From Paraspadella gotoi (lineage: Eukaryota > Chaetognatha), in assembly GCA_051294375.1 (NCBI GenBank), contig CM119265.1:14546963-14610962 (forward strand): DNA of 64,000 nucleotides. Reading direction: 5' to 3'. The first letter of the stretch is position 1; each line of letters starts with the position of its first letter. The notes beneath the pieces were generated by a model, which made no database searches, was not told the DNA's origin, and saw nothing but the letters and a program-made list of their open reading frames with translations. A program made the translations under genes and the position numbers. Shown in pieces: positions 1 through 11,007 of this stretch.

Positions 1-946
1 AATTAAAAGTTGTAATGATAATAAATGTAAATAGTAACGGTAAGAAAATATTTTCCCCACATTTCAACAGCCTTCCTCCATCCTCATTCCTCAAGATTTC
101 GTTGTAATCGTCGTCGTTCCTTCCAATCCCCTCNNNNNNNNNNNNNNNNNNNNNNNNNNNNNNNNNNNNNNNNNNNNNNNNNNNNNNNNNNNNNNNNNNN
201 NNNNNNNNNNNNNNNNNNNNNNNNNNNNNNNNNNNNNNNNNNNNNNNNNNNNNNNNNNNNNNNNNNNNNNNNNNNNNNNNNNNNNNNNNNNNNNNNNNNN
301 NNNNNNNNNNNNNNNNNNNNNNNNNNNNNNNNNNNNNNNNNNNNNNNNNNNNNNNNNNNNNNNNNNNNNNNNNNNNNNNNNNNNNNNNNNNNNNNNNNNN
401 NNNNNNNNNNNNNNNNNNNNNNGCGGCGGCGGCGGCGGCGGCGGCGGCGACTCACCGCTGAAATCAGGAGCCGTGAAATTTTCCTCGCCGATGACGAGGT
501 CGTCATTTTAATCATCGGAAACTCGTTGGATCACGAGTCGATGCTTCCGTTGGGTCGGTTCCGTTTGGTTTTTTTTTCTTCTCNNNNNNNNNNNNNNNNN
601 NNNNNNNNNNNNNNNNNNNNNNNNNNNNNNNNNNNNNNNNNNNNNNNNNNNNNNNNNCTCCTCCTCCTCCTCCTCCTCCTCCTCCTAACTTTCCCCATTT
701 CGGTTCATCGAAATCCTCAACTTTTTTTTTTTCGGCGCAGAAATTCGATTTTTCCCTCGACGCCCGCTCGCCGCCCTTTCGATCCTCGGCCTGCGGCGGC
801 GGCGGGGGAAGAAGCGGCGGCGGCGGAGGGGGCCGCGCGCTGTCGCCGAAGCTGCGTCTGTCGCGGCTGATGCTGCGGGGATTGAATTTCGCACTTCGTC
901 GATCGAAAAATCGGCTGCGATCAACAACGGACTCCCGCGGCGAACG

Positions 947-948
947 TT

Positions 949-987
<39 letters not shown>
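947..987. repeat. (GTC)n trinucleotide microsatellite
   Basis: An uninterrupted GTC repeat of about 13 units. On the minus strand it reads as poly-Asp inside a chance frame. The same GTC/GAC motif recurs throughout the window (for example 1738-1770, 18195-18235, 50625-50650, 51540-51580). Confidence 0.85.
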
Positions 988-988
<1 letters not shown>

Positions 989-1335
989 GTTTGTGTTTTG
1001 GTTGTCTTTGTTCGAGTTGTTGTCTTTCTTGTTTTGAATGTTGTTGTAGTTGTTGTCTTCGTCGAAGGATTGTAAGAAGGAAATATTTTTTTAAATATTC
1101 CCAAGTTTATTTTTATTTGTACAGAGACGGCGACAAACTGTCGAAAAGAGATAAATAGTATTAGAATATTCACGCTAATGAAGCATGGATGTCAAAAATA
1201 AGGTTGCTTTTGTAAAATTGTCAATCAACGAATCCCTAACTTTTTACTCATCAGAAATGAAATTTGTTTTTAACTAGATTTTATCTCACAAATTTATGAC
1301 ATCATTAAAGGTTGCCATCGCCGCTGCCGACGCTG

Positions 1336-1401
1336 GCGCCGCCGCCGCCGCCACCACCACCACCACCACCACCACAACCACCACCACTACCACCGCCGCC
1401 A
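1336..1401. repeat. (GCC)n/(CAC)n compound microsatellite
   Basis: A run of GCC units passes into CAC units and back to CCGCC. It is followed to about 1640 by a looser array of 'gccatctcc'-like units. No coding call is made. Confidence 0.75.
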
Positions 1402-3582
1402 CCTTCAACGACTCGAAGATAACAAGAAACCCATTTGGAAGACGATAAGATCTCGAAAACCCCCTTCGGCTTTAAGCTCCACCAACCACCTCATGCTCCA
1501 ACCACCACCACTCCACCTCCGACTTCATTAGCCACCCCCATCCAATCCGCTCTTTGCCCCCTTATCGCCGATGCCATCATCCCATCGCCGATGCCATCTC
1601 AGATACCATCTCCGATTGCCATCTCCATCGCCATCTGCGATGTTTTTATCCTCGCGTTAAAAAGTTATTCTATAGATAAACATCTTACGAATTTCTTTCT
1701 TTTTTTTTTGTGGCTCTAAAGTTAACGCGTTTTATTTCGTCGTCGTCGTCGTCATCGTCGTCGTCGTCGACAATCTTCCTCTTTTCCTAAAAGATGAACC
1801 CTTTTGTCTTCGAGATCACGACATCCAATACTCATCCTCTTCATTCGTCTAACTCACCTCNNNNNNNNNNNNNNNNNNNNNNNNNNNNNNNNNNNNNNNN
1901 NNNNNNNNNNNNNNNNNNNNNNNNNNNNNNNNNNNNNNNNNNNNNNNNNNNNNNNNNNNNNNNNNNNNNNNNNNNNNNNNNNNNNNNNNNNNNNNNNNNN
2001 NNNNNNNNNNNNNNNNNNNNNNNNNNNNNNNNNNNNNNNNNNNNNNNNNNNNNNNNNNNNNNNNNNNNNNNNNNNNNNNNNNNNNNNNNNNNNNNNNNNN
2101 NNNNNNNNNNNNNNNNNNNNNNNNNNNNNNNNNNNNNNNNNNNNNNNNNNNNNNNNNNNNNNNNNNNNNNNNNNNNNNNNNNNNNNNNNNNNNNNNNNNN
2201 NNNNNNNNNNNNNNNNNNNNNNNNNNNNNNNNNNNNNNNNNNNNNNNNNNNNNNNNNNNNNNNNNNNNNNNNNNNNNNNNNNNNNNNNNNNNNNNNNNNN
2301 NNNNNNNNNNNNNNNNNNNNNNNNNNNNNNNNNNNNNNNNNNNNNNNNNNNNNNNNNNNNNNNNNNNNNNNNNNNNNNNNNNNNNNNNNNNNNNNNNNNN
2401 NNNNNNNNNNNNNNNNNNNNNNNNNNNNNNNNNNNNNNNNNNNNNNNNNNNNNNNNNNNNNNNNNNNNNNNNNNNNNNNNNNNNNNNNNNNNNNNNNNNN
2501 NNNNNNNNNNNNNNNNNNNNNNNNNNNNNNNNNNNNNNNNNNNNNNNNNNNNNNNNNNNNNNNNNNNNNNNNNNNNNNNNNNNNNNNNNNNNNNNNNNNN
2601 NNNNNNNNNNNNNNNNNNNNNGAGAGAGAGAGAGAGAGAGAGCGAAGAAGGGTAGAGGCACCTTAGGTATTTCTTTATAGGATGAGACGAGATAAGATAA
2701 GAGAAGGAAAAAGAGTCAGGATGAGAAGAGTCGCTCGACGTCAGACGAGGAAAGAAACTCATCGTAAAAAAAATTCCAGGAAATTGGGTTCTTTTCTTCC
2801 GGGGGAACAAGAAATTCGTGACCCATTAAAGTTTGGAGGAGGAAGAGGAGGATGAGGAGGAGGAAGAGGAGGATTGAATAGATTGAGATGGGGAGAGAAA
2901 AAGAATTTGGAGAGAAAAGACGTTGGAAGAGAATTTCACCGAATTTTTTCAATTCGAAAAAGAAAAACTTTTTCAGACTCTTAAAAGACGAATACGACCG
3001 TGATATATTCTAGCATTAAAAATTAAGGAATTTTGTAGTACTATTAATGTTATATACTTACGTTAATAAATCATTTGCCTTCGTAGCAGTTATATTCTCA
3101 TTGTGACAGTCCATTGTCTTTACATTTTTTTATATTCGTGGAAAGATTTTCGCTTTGATTTTTACCTCAAAATCTCCCAATCTCTTTCTCGCTATCTCCC
3201 GCGCCATCGTCCCCCCAAAAAACCCTTTACTCTCGTTTCGGCCAAACGTCGATTTCCGATTCTGTATTTGCCTCATTTGGTTCATTTGGCGCTACGCCAC
3301 TCGGGCGTCCGTTGGAGCTCACGCCATCGTCAATGTACTAAATGTTGACCTCGATATTAAATCAGTGATGATGAAAAAAAATTAAAACGAATTTGAATAA
3401 TAAAAAAACAACTTAAATTTGGCAATTGAATAAATATCTGCATTTGGCCATAATTGCAGAATTGCAACAACGTCATTTAATGTAGCAACAGTAAATGCTG
3501 AGACGGCAGCAAGAGGAGCGCAGCAGGAATTTTAACGAATGAAGTCGCCCTTTTGTTTCAACTTTCTTTCGCTGGGTTTTGC

Positions 3583-3824
3583 ACTTTGTCTTCACTTTGT
3601 CTTCTCTTTGTCTTAACATTGTCTTCTCTTTGTCTTCTCTTTGTCTTCTATCTGTCTTCTCTTTGTCTTCACTTTGTCTTCTCTTTGTCTTCTCTTTGTA
3701 TTCACTTTGTCTTCTATTTGTCTTCTCTTTGTCTTCTCTTTGTCTTCTATTTGTCTTCTCTTTATCTTCACTTTGTCTTCTCTTTGTCTTCACTTTGTCT
3801 TCACATTATCTTCACATTGTCTTT
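3583..3824. repeat. 12-bp minisatellite (CTTTGTCTTCTC-like)
   Basis: About 20 copies of a 12-bp unit of the form CTTTGTCTTCTC, in which the last four bases alternate between TCTC, TCAC and TCTA. Because 12 is a multiple of 3, several frames stay open on both strands. These give Leu/Ser/Phe-rich plus-strand peptides and a Lys/Arg/Glu/Gln-rich minus-strand peptide with a four-residue period. I read it as non-coding. Confidence 0.85.
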
Positions 3825-3839
3825 CACTCTCTCCCTCAC

Positions 3840-3993
3840 CAAATCCTTTCACTCTCACCCAATCCTCCCCCCCTCTCCCTCTGGCCCTTCTCTTGTCCTT
3901 TAGGGTTTCTTGGCTCATTGCGTGCTTCTTCGCTCCTTAGCTTTTTGAGCTGGCTGAAATAACGTCTGTTTTACAAGAGAGTTCCCTCTGGGG

Positions 3994-4024
<31 letters not shown>

Positions 4025-4813
4025 GTCTCGTCTCTCTTCTCTCTCATCATCTCTCTACTCTCTCTCTCTCTCTCTCTCACTCACTGCTATCTCTTACCCT
4101 GTGCTTTTTACAAGAGAGTTGCTTTGTGTTTCTGCTTTGAAGACCCATTGCTTCCAGCTATGTAAGGCTCCGCCGGGATCCTGCCGAAGCCTAATCTCCA
4201 ATTTTACGATTCTTCTTTTTCATTTCGCGTATTTAATGCACACTGGTTCTTGTCAAGGGCAAGGCAAATGGAGTCGCGTCCTCGTCTCATCCTCTCTCTC
4301 GTATCGAGTCATCTCTCAGTCATCTAATCATCTGCTCTCCTCTCTCTCGTCTCATCTCCTTCTCTCTCTCTCTGTCTCTCTCTTATCCTCTCGTCTCTCT
4401 CTTCTCTCAGTGCGNNNNNNNNNNNNNNNNNNNNNNNNNCCAGTTCCTCGCAGCAGCAGCCATTTCCAAGAGCGGAAAAAATTTGGACTTAAGCGCAGAT
4501 AAGGGAATTTGCTGCAAGACTTGCCNNNNNNNNNNNNNNNNNNNNNNNNNNNNNNNNNNNNNNNNNNNNNNNNNNNNNNNNNNNNNNNNNNNNNNNNNNN
4601 NNNNNNNNNNNNNNNNNNNNNNNNNNNNNNNNNNNNNNNNNNNNNNNNNNNNNNNNNNNNNNNNNNNNNNNNNNNNNNNNNNNNNNNNNNNNNNNNNNNN
4701 NNNNNNNNNNNNNNNNNNNNNNNNNNNNNNNNNNNNNNNNNNNNNNNNNNNNNNNNNNNNNNNNNNNNNNNNNNNNNNNNNNNNNNNNNNNNNNNNNNNN
4801 NNNNNNNNNNNNN
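3840..4813. other. CT-rich stretch with two gaps
   Basis: Interrupted (CT)n blocks lie at about 3995-4085 and 4295-4408. The string TTTTACAAGAGAGTT occurs before each block (about 3970 and 4107), which suggests a small local duplication. A 25-N gap lies at 4415-4439 and a longer gap at 4526-4813, the latter ending in an AAAG repeat. No gene is supported. Confidence 0.6.
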
Positions 4814-4814
4814 A

Positions 4815-4852
<38 letters not shown>

Positions 4853-4853
4853 T

Positions 4854-5081
4854 CTAACAGGCTTTAGATTGTTGTTCCGCAAAAATCAAGGCGTTGTTGC
4901 GGAGTTCGACAAGTATACCGATGAGCAGCAAAGTGGGTGCAGTGAAATACGCTGCCTCTGCGGCCGCATCCGCGAAGTCTTCCGCGGCGGCACCAGCGGC
5001 ACCAGCCGGCACCTGCTCAGCATCTGACAGAGCGAAACCGGAAAGAGTTAATGAAGCGACGATCGTTTCGCGATGAATCAT
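4854..5081 (-). CDS. Putative 75-residue alanine-rich secreted or membrane protein
   Basis: This minus-strand frame starts MIHRETIVASLTLSGFALSD and ends at TAG next to an AAAG/GA repeat. Residues 7-18 are hydrophobic and could be a short signal peptide. Residues 24-44 are Ala-rich with scattered Asp/Glu. Residues 44-58 (YFTAPTLLLIGILVE) could be a second hydrophobic helix. A CCGCCATTTTG element about 27 bases upstream of the ATG is typical of the 5' untranslated region of ubiquitously expressed animal genes. I do not recognise the family. The frame is not a repeat translation and its codons are mixed, which favours a real coding exon. It may be only the first exon if a donor lies further downstream in the gapped region. 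The competing plus-strand frame at 4894-5076 is Ala/Ser-rich and probably a shadow. Confidence 0.42.
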   Translation of the reverse strand: MIHRETIVASLTLSGFALSDAEQVPAGAAGAAAEDFADAAAEAAYFTAPTLLLIGILVELRNNALIFAEQQSKAC

Positions 5082-5107
5082 GACGAGCGATGACAACGAC
5101 AACGAAA

Positions 5108-5118
5108 CAAAATGGCGG
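5108..5118 (-). promoter_or_regulatory. YY1-type CCGCCATTTTG element
   Basis: The minus strand reads CCGCCATTTTG just upstream of the ATG at 5081. In animals this element (CCGCCATNTT) is usually found just downstream of the transcription start of housekeeping genes. Position and orientation fit the small minus-strand frame at 4854-5081. The functional assignment is inferred from the motif alone. Confidence 0.35.
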
Positions 5119-5119
5119 A

Positions 5120-5496
5120 AAAATTTGATTTTAAAACCGAAAAAAGAAAAAAAAACTTGGGAGAAATTCCACATTTTTTTCACTTTTTTCTTAAAAGGAA
5201 AAAAAAAGTTTTTCCTCTGATTTATCCTCGGTTTTTTCTTTTTCCTCCTTTTTCTTTTCTTTTTGCCTCCTTTCCTTTGAGAGGGAGATAAAATAAATTG
5301 TCTCCACATGGACTCCCAATGACATCCACATCGTCGATCCGCCTTCTCTCTCTCTCTGTCTCTGTCTCTCTCTTTATCTATGTCTCTGTCTCTCCTTTCG
5401 TGAGACCACTTTCTCTTCTGTCCACATCTTTCTTCTCGCAGCCTCTTTCGCCTCGTTTTCCTCCTCTCTCCGTCTCTCTCTCACTCTTCATCTCTC

Positions 5497-5539
<43 letters not shown>

Positions 5540-5843
5540 TCTCTCTCTCTCTCTCATCTCTCTCTCTCATCTCTCTCTCTCTTCTCCGCTCGGACAGTCA
5601 ATGACAGTCGCTTCGCTGGTCCACAAATTAGAATTTCTTGTCCTCGCGATTTTTTCTTCGACTTCGTCCATCAAGAGAAAACGACGACGACGACGACGAC
5701 GACGATCCCGAAACAAACGACGACGACGACAAAGAACATATATTTTCCAACTTTCGTCTCATCGTTCTCGATTTTGCCGGCGTTTGTAAATTAGCGACTC
5801 ATTTCCTTATTTCTTTCTTTATTTCTTAATTATTTCCAGCTTT

Positions 5844-5939
<96 letters not shown>

Positions 5940-6701
5940 TCGTTCTTTCTATCATTCCTTCTTTTTTACTTTGTCTGACCTTAGTAAATTTGCAGATCTG
6001 CCATCTTGCGAGGGGTTGCTTTATTGGATGCAAGCCATCAGCCTCTCGGATCGCGGTTCTAGGGTCGGACGGGGTCTTTCAATGGGGGACCTTGGCGGTG
6101 GAGAGGGGAGAGGGGGGATGGCGCGCCGAAGAGGAGACGAAGGGGAGAGAGAGAAAAATTTTGAGTCAGAGAAGAAGAATGAAAAGCAAAAGTTAAATTT
6201 ACGATCAACTTTAGGAGTCTAAGGATGTCTTAGTCTCGGCATCGTGATGATTCGGTCGCGTTGTCATGGGTTGGCGTCTATCGTTATGCACGACGTGGGT
6301 GGCGCTACCTAAGGGCTCTCGGCTGCCCGTAAGTGGCGCCATCTTTCTTACAGATGGCTTTTCTTACGGAACGAATCGACGCCCAAAATCGGCGAAGACA
6401 AACGAAAAAGTCGAACCCAGTTTGCATTCTACAATAATTTCTGGTAAGGACGCCGATTCTGGGTGAGTCAGACGACTCACTCGCGAAGCTAAAAACGCGA
6501 TCAACTCTGCGATGAGGCGCCGCGAGAGAACATGAAGACAAGCACCATGATTTAAAGGGTTTCCATATCTTAACATACGAAAAGAGAAAAATGGATAACT
6601 CGGCCACGATTTAACGTCTTTGCCATTAACATAATCGAGTGAGCCATCTTGAGGAAGAAGGGGAAGAGAGAGAGAGAGAGAGAGAGAGACGAAGAAGAGA
6701 A

Positions 6702-6739
<38 letters not shown>

Positions 6740-7229
6740 CCCCATTTTCTTTTTTTTTCCAAGGGGTGAGAAGAAAACAAATTTTTCGGGTTTCACTAAA
6801 GCGTAGAGTTGGACGAGAGTGTTTTAGGGTTAATCAAGGTCTGGGTATTGGAAGGAGAGAGAGAGGAGAAAGAGAGAGAGAGATGAGGAGAGAGAGAGAA
6901 GAGAGGAAAGAGGAGAGAGGAGAGAGGAGAGAGAAGAGATGAGGGTTACGCAGGTCAGAGAGGAGGAGGAATTCATCAGACGAGCGTTGGCTTCACGAGA
7001 AGATATTTGGAAAAGCGAAATTCTGTGGAGACGAGAAAGAAATTTAAAAATAAAAGAGAGTTAGTGAACATTCCTCACGCTTTCAAATTCCAAAATGCAG
7101 AGGGCAAGCGCAACTCTGCACTCTAAAACCCAACTTCTGATCTTGTTCTTCCCCCCTTTAGGAAAACAAAAAAAATACTCTCTCTCTCTCTCTTTCTCTA
7201 TTAAGAAAAAAATACCCCGGAACTGATTC
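5120..7229. other. Repeat-rich interval without a secure gene
   Basis: Contents are A/T homopolymer-rich sequence, a (TC)n block at about 5500-5582, an ACG block at about 5683-5730, a (TTTC)n block and (GA)n blocks at about 6665-6740 and 6855-6940. The part at 5980-6110 and 6200-6540 is more complex. It holds two TGGCGCC-type motifs (6297-6308, 6331-6344) and a short frame ending in a CaaX-like tetrapeptide (see findings). No multi-exon gene could be assembled. Confidence 0.5.
5842..5940. repeat. (TTTC)n tetranucleotide microsatellite
   Basis: About 25 perfect TTTC units. The minus strand reads as a Lys/Glu/Arg repeat. A comparable (GAAA)n array lies at about 44611-44764. Confidence 0.9.
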
Positions 7230-7510
7230 TTTTTGGTTGCGACATAAAAAGGCGATGATCGCCAAACACATCACGCGCCTGGTTTCCGGTCGCGCGCCAT
7301 TAGTTCGCCCCCGATTGGCGGGTCTCGTCCTCTGGGACGCCACGCCCCCGTCAGCCTCGAGTTCGGTGACTCCGGGAACCGGTGACGCCGGTTATCGGCA
7401 TCGTCACCGGCGTCGTCATAGTCGACCCTCCGGCGCCCTCGATTAGCGGTTCGGACCGGAGTGCTTGGTTCGGACGGAGAGCTTGGTCCGGACCGGTTTC
7501 CGGTTTCCGC
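7230..7510. promoter_or_regulatory. CpG-rich patch, possible promoter or exon
   Basis: A GC-rich block dense in CpG stands out from the AT-rich, polypyrimidine surroundings. It contains an inverted CCAAT box (CGATTGGCGGG, about 7310) and local palindromes built from CCGGTGACGCCGG and CGTCACCGG. Frames are open on both strands (7237-7446 plus, 7271-7567 minus), and neither resembles a known family. It could be the promoter of a gene on either side. Confidence 0.3.
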
Positions 7511-8737
7511 TTTCCAAAACCTTTTAAATTCTTTTCGGTTTTCCTCTTCCAGACTTTTCCTCTCCAACTTACCACGCTTTCCTTCTCCCTAACTTTTTCT
7601 TCTTTCTTATCCATGACTTTCCAATTATACTCCCGATCATCTTTACTGCTCTTTGGACGCTCTGTTTGTCTTTTTAATTTCCTCTAATTTTTTTCCTTTT
7701 CCCTTTTTTTTCTCTAAATCTTCACATTTGCCTATCGTTTTTTTAAAAATTCTCTTCCAGGTTTCTCGCGTCTCCTTTCCTTTCTTATTCTTTTCCTCTA
7801 TTCCTCGTTTTCGTCTTATTTTTCTTCTTCTTTCTTTTCCTCTTTCTTTGTCCTTCTTCGCTTCTTGTCTTTTCTCCTCCTCATCGTCCACTCCTCTTCT
7901 CCTTTCCTCCCTTTTTTCCTTTCCTCCCTCGTTCGACATCGCGACCTGGCCTCTCTGCCTCTCTTCTTCCGTCGCATTAGATTTTGGGTCACGTGACTCC
8001 TCTTCCGATTGTTGATTGGAACACGATCAAGAGTTCCGAAAGGCCTTCGAAAAAAAACGGGCTCGATCTGGCTCCTTAGGGGCTCAATGAGGGCTCCGCA
8101 AAAGGGGGCATTCGGCGAGGGCTGCGTAGAAGGTCGTGCGGAATCGAGAGACCGGGTCAGCTCCCTTCATCGCTTCGCCAAATGTCGCCTCCTGGCGACG
8201 TTTTACTTTCCCTCTTCTTTACTTCCCCGCATCATCTCGCCTCACGCCTCACGCGCCGATGCCTTGCCTTGCCATGCCACGGTTCCTGGCCTTGGAAAAA
8301 AGCAAGAGACTATTTCCGTGCTTCAACCGTTTTAATAACTATTATTCGAGCAGCCTTTACGTTTTTAATATTTCGAGTTTCATTTTATATTTACCTTCTT
8401 GGAAATTTCTAGCATCCCCGTTCTTCCAAATCGTTTTCTCCCAACTCTCAATCTGAAACCGATTTTTCGATATTTTTGAAGAAGCAGCGAGAATAAAAAA
8501 AAGTAGAGGGATTTTGGGAAAGCGAGAAATTGGAAGAGAGGAAGAGAGAGAGAGAGAGAAAGAAAAACAGACATACAGACTTTGAGAAAAAATAGTCAGA
8601 TACGAGGAGAACGAAGGAATTTAGCTAACTCCACATCAAAACATACAGTTTAGATTTTATGTTTAGGGTTAAAAAAGCTTTCTACTTTGAATTTTCCTCA
8701 TTTTTTTTTTCCACTTTTCGTTTTTTCCTTCTCGGCG
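7511..8737. other. Polypyrimidine-rich intergenic DNA
   Basis: From 7511 to about 7980 the plus strand is mostly C and T, giving Phe/Ser/Leu frames on the plus strand and Lys/Glu/Arg frames on the minus strand. A perfect GTCACGTGAC palindrome follows. From 8000 to 8300 the sequence is mixed, with no frame I can support. The stretch just before 8738 is a T-rich tract leading to the EF-hand gene start codon and may hold its promoter. Confidence 0.5.
7988..7997. promoter_or_regulatory. Perfect GTCACGTGAC E-box palindrome
   Basis: This 10-base palindrome matches the CLEAR/USF/MITF-TFE type E-box. It lies about 740 bases upstream of the EF-hand gene start codon. Two close relatives (TCACGTGAC) occur at 62562-62596. 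Regulatory function is inferred from the motif only. Confidence 0.3.
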
Positions 8738-10884
8738 ATGGAGAAGGTCGATACCGAGGTCGACGTCAAGGCGGGAGATGCTCCGGTTAAGAAGGGAGAT
8801 GCCGCTGTCATCGAAGGAGATGCCGCAGTCTCGTCGGGCGACGCCGAAGTGAGGTCGGCGGTTTCGGACGTTGACTCGTTGAACACTAACCTCGCGAAGA
8901 GCCAATCTGAGACGTCTGAGGAGGTAAGGGTCGGGATATCAGCTAAGAATAAAATATATCTAAATCTAAATCTAAATCTTGATTGATTGACGCACGATTG
9001 TTAAGATATTTAGAGAATTGTTGAACGCGTTGAAAAAAAAAAGAAGTAATTACATCCTAGTAAAAAAAAAGTAGTAACCTTTCAAAGTAAAAAGTGACGC
9101 CTGCTACATGGTGGGGCGATCCCAATTTGACTTCCAGAGTCTTCCGGAACTTCCAGATGGAATCTTGATGATGAGAAATCCCGTGGAGGCGCTGACGCCC
9201 GAGGAGCTCGACATGCTGGAGGGACTCTTCAAGCAGATGAACACTAACGAAGACGGGATGCTCAAACCCAGCGTGCGTAGAAAGAAGAGGATTTTCAAAC
9301 CAGGGGTGTTTTCTTTTAAGCATAAATGGATTCAATGCTTATGAGCGATTGAAAAAAGTGTGTCAAAAATACATGTTAGTGTCCAATATTAGACTTAAAG
9401 CGTCCAAACGAATTTCGCGTTAAAAAGTTTAAATTTTCCCGCGCAATAACTTTTTCACCTCAGGAGTTTGGCGCGGCGATGGCGCAAAGTTGGCGCCAAC
9501 GTGGACCGAGGCCATCTTGCGGCGCCACCTCAATCGGGGAGGCGAAGAGGCGGACTGTCCCAGGAGGCAGTTACATCCACTATGATGGCAATTCAGATGA
9601 AGAGGAAGGTGAGTCATGTTGAGAACGAGTCACATTTTTTTATTTTTTTTTTCTCCGAACAGTGAATGCGGTCCGTTTGACTCTTAATAGCCAAATTTTC
9701 GATCAGTTCCCCATTTCAGCCTAAATTCAGAATTAAATCAGTTTTGATGGTTTAAGAATTAAGTCTGGGGTTAGAGTTTGCCATTAGGTTAGGGATTTGG
9801 CTCAAAGATTTGGTTAGGAAATTAGGGTAAAAGATTAGGTTTATGGTTAAAGATTAGGGATTAAGTAACTTGAATAAACAACAGAAAAGAATATTGTCCC
9901 GGCTTAGTTGTACAATCGTAGATCTCATTTTCGTCCTCCTCTTCCTCCTCCTCCACTCCTTTCGCTCCTCCAGCTGTCGGAAGACGACGTCTACCTCGCC
10001 TTCACCACCTTCGACCTCAACAAGGACGGGTTCATCGACGCCGAGGTCACGCCATGACCCACATCGGCTTCATCATGGAGCCGGAGGAAGTCGAGGGTGA
10101 GGCGGTTGCGGGGGGAATTGGGGCGGGGGGTAGCCGCTTAGAGGGAGGGGATAATTGTTATTATGATAATTTGTGGAAACGTAAATCGACGTCGTTGTTG
10201 TAAAACCTAAGAAAATTATTTTAAGTTTTTTAATCTCAAACGAAAGAAAGAATCGGAACAACGATAATAGTCGAATATGGATTATCAAGTGTTGGCTGTG
10301 GTCAAAGTCAAAACGTTATTGGATTGGGTCCAAAGAGCGGTCACATGTGGGAAATGTCCAAAATTCCTATGCAGTCTTACTTCCAAATTGGTTTTTGAAA
10401 GAGCGTCGTTATTCGCATTTCTCGATAATTTTTTATACTTCAGCCTTCGGGCTTTTTGTCTCTAATAATAAGATAATCGTTTGCATACATAAAATTTAAA
10501 CATTGTGTGATTGCCTTCTTTCGTTGCGTTTTAGAATTAGTTTGAGAGAAGAAAATTAGTATTTTGTTTACAAACAACGATTTTAATATAGAAACAAATA
10601 ACGGACATGTTTCGACTTGCTTGTAAGTCTAATTGATGAATGATGAATACTTACAAGCAAGTCGAAACATGTCCGTTATTTGTTTCTATTAAAATCGTTG
10701 TTTGTAAACAAAATACAAATTTTCTTCTCTCCAACTAATAAAATTTAAACTAATTCTCTTTTTCCTTGGGCTTTTCTCAGAAATGATTCGCGACGCCGAC
10801 AAAGACGGCGACGGAAAAATATCTTTCGAAGAATTCAGAGACAAGATGTTAGTCTTTGGGACTCAGCAGCAGACCGAATCTTGA
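8738..10884 (+). CDS. Calmodulin-like EF-hand calcium-binding protein, five exons
   Basis: Exons inferred from GT-AG sites and frame: 8738-8923, 9138-9272, 9464-9608, 9974-10096 and 10781-10884 (TGA). Exon 1 encodes 62 residues with four GDA-containing repeats (GDAPVKKGDAAVIEGDAAV). Exon 2 carries LTPEELDMLEGLFKQM and leads into an EF loop, NTNEDGMLKPSE, which is completed across the exon 2/3 junction. Exon 4 has a loop DLNKDGFIDAEV, and exon 5 completes EEMIRDADKDGDGKISFEEF, whose loop DKDGDGKISFEE has all the usual ligand residues. Exons 4-5 align with EF-hands 3 and 4 of calmodulin. The loop in exon 4 has Val where Glu is expected at position 12, and loop 1 starts with Asn. Two frame breaks remain: exon 3 (145 bases) does not leave in the phase exon 4 needs, and exon 4 meets an in-frame TGA at 10055-10057 that one added base would bypass. 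Both look like assembly indels. Role: probable Ca2+ sensor in the cytosol; partner unknown. The protein would be about 230 residues, longer than calmodulin because of exons 1 and 3. Confidence 0.85.
9720..9866. repeat. Degenerate GATTAGG-type repeat in intron 3
   Basis: Within intron 3 of the EF-hand gene there are about ten imperfect copies of GATTAGGGTTTAG-like words (ATTAGG, GTTAGGG, GATTAGGTTT). They resemble a decayed telomere-like or other short repeat. The order is irregular and no clean unit can be fixed. Confidence 0.4.
10536..10739. repeat. Near-perfect inverted repeat (foldback/MITE-like) in last intron
   Basis: The left arm 10536-10628 and right arm 10649-10739 are reverse complements over about 91 bases with only a few differences (for example TATATT against TATT, and ATTAG against ACAAA). 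They are separated by a 20-base loop. The arms include ACTTACAAGCAAGTCGAAAC. The element is AT-rich, lies inside intron 4 of the EF-hand gene and has no open frame. It would form a long hairpin in RNA. A non-autonomous DNA transposon (MITE) is the likeliest origin; a target-site duplication could not be fixed. Confidence 0.75.
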
Positions 10885-11007
10885 GCGGCAGCTGCGAGGG
10901 CTGCGGCGGGGGCGGAGAGGGCGGAGGGGGCGGCGGGGGCGGAGGGGAAGGGACTGGGCTGGCGACAAATTATAATACTTTCAAACATAAATTGGATGCT
11001 ATTCGAT

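Larger units (their letters stand above)
1..3470. other. Gapped microsatellite-rich stretch, no supported gene
   Basis: N gaps lie at 134-422, 584-657 and 1861-2621, and each abuts a simple repeat (GCG, CTC or GA). Between them are (GTC)n, (CCN)n, polypyrimidine and AT-rich sequence. Open frames here are translated triplet repeats (poly-Asp, poly-Arg, poly-Leu) or run through Ns, so I do not call them genes. The region at 770-950 is GC- and CpG-rich and could be the 5' end of a gene hidden in the gaps, but no exon can be defined. Confidence 0.6.

Noticed and set aside
3473-3962. Several overlapping frames of 100 or more residues on both strands
   Set aside because: They arise from the 12-bp repeat, whose length keeps frames open.
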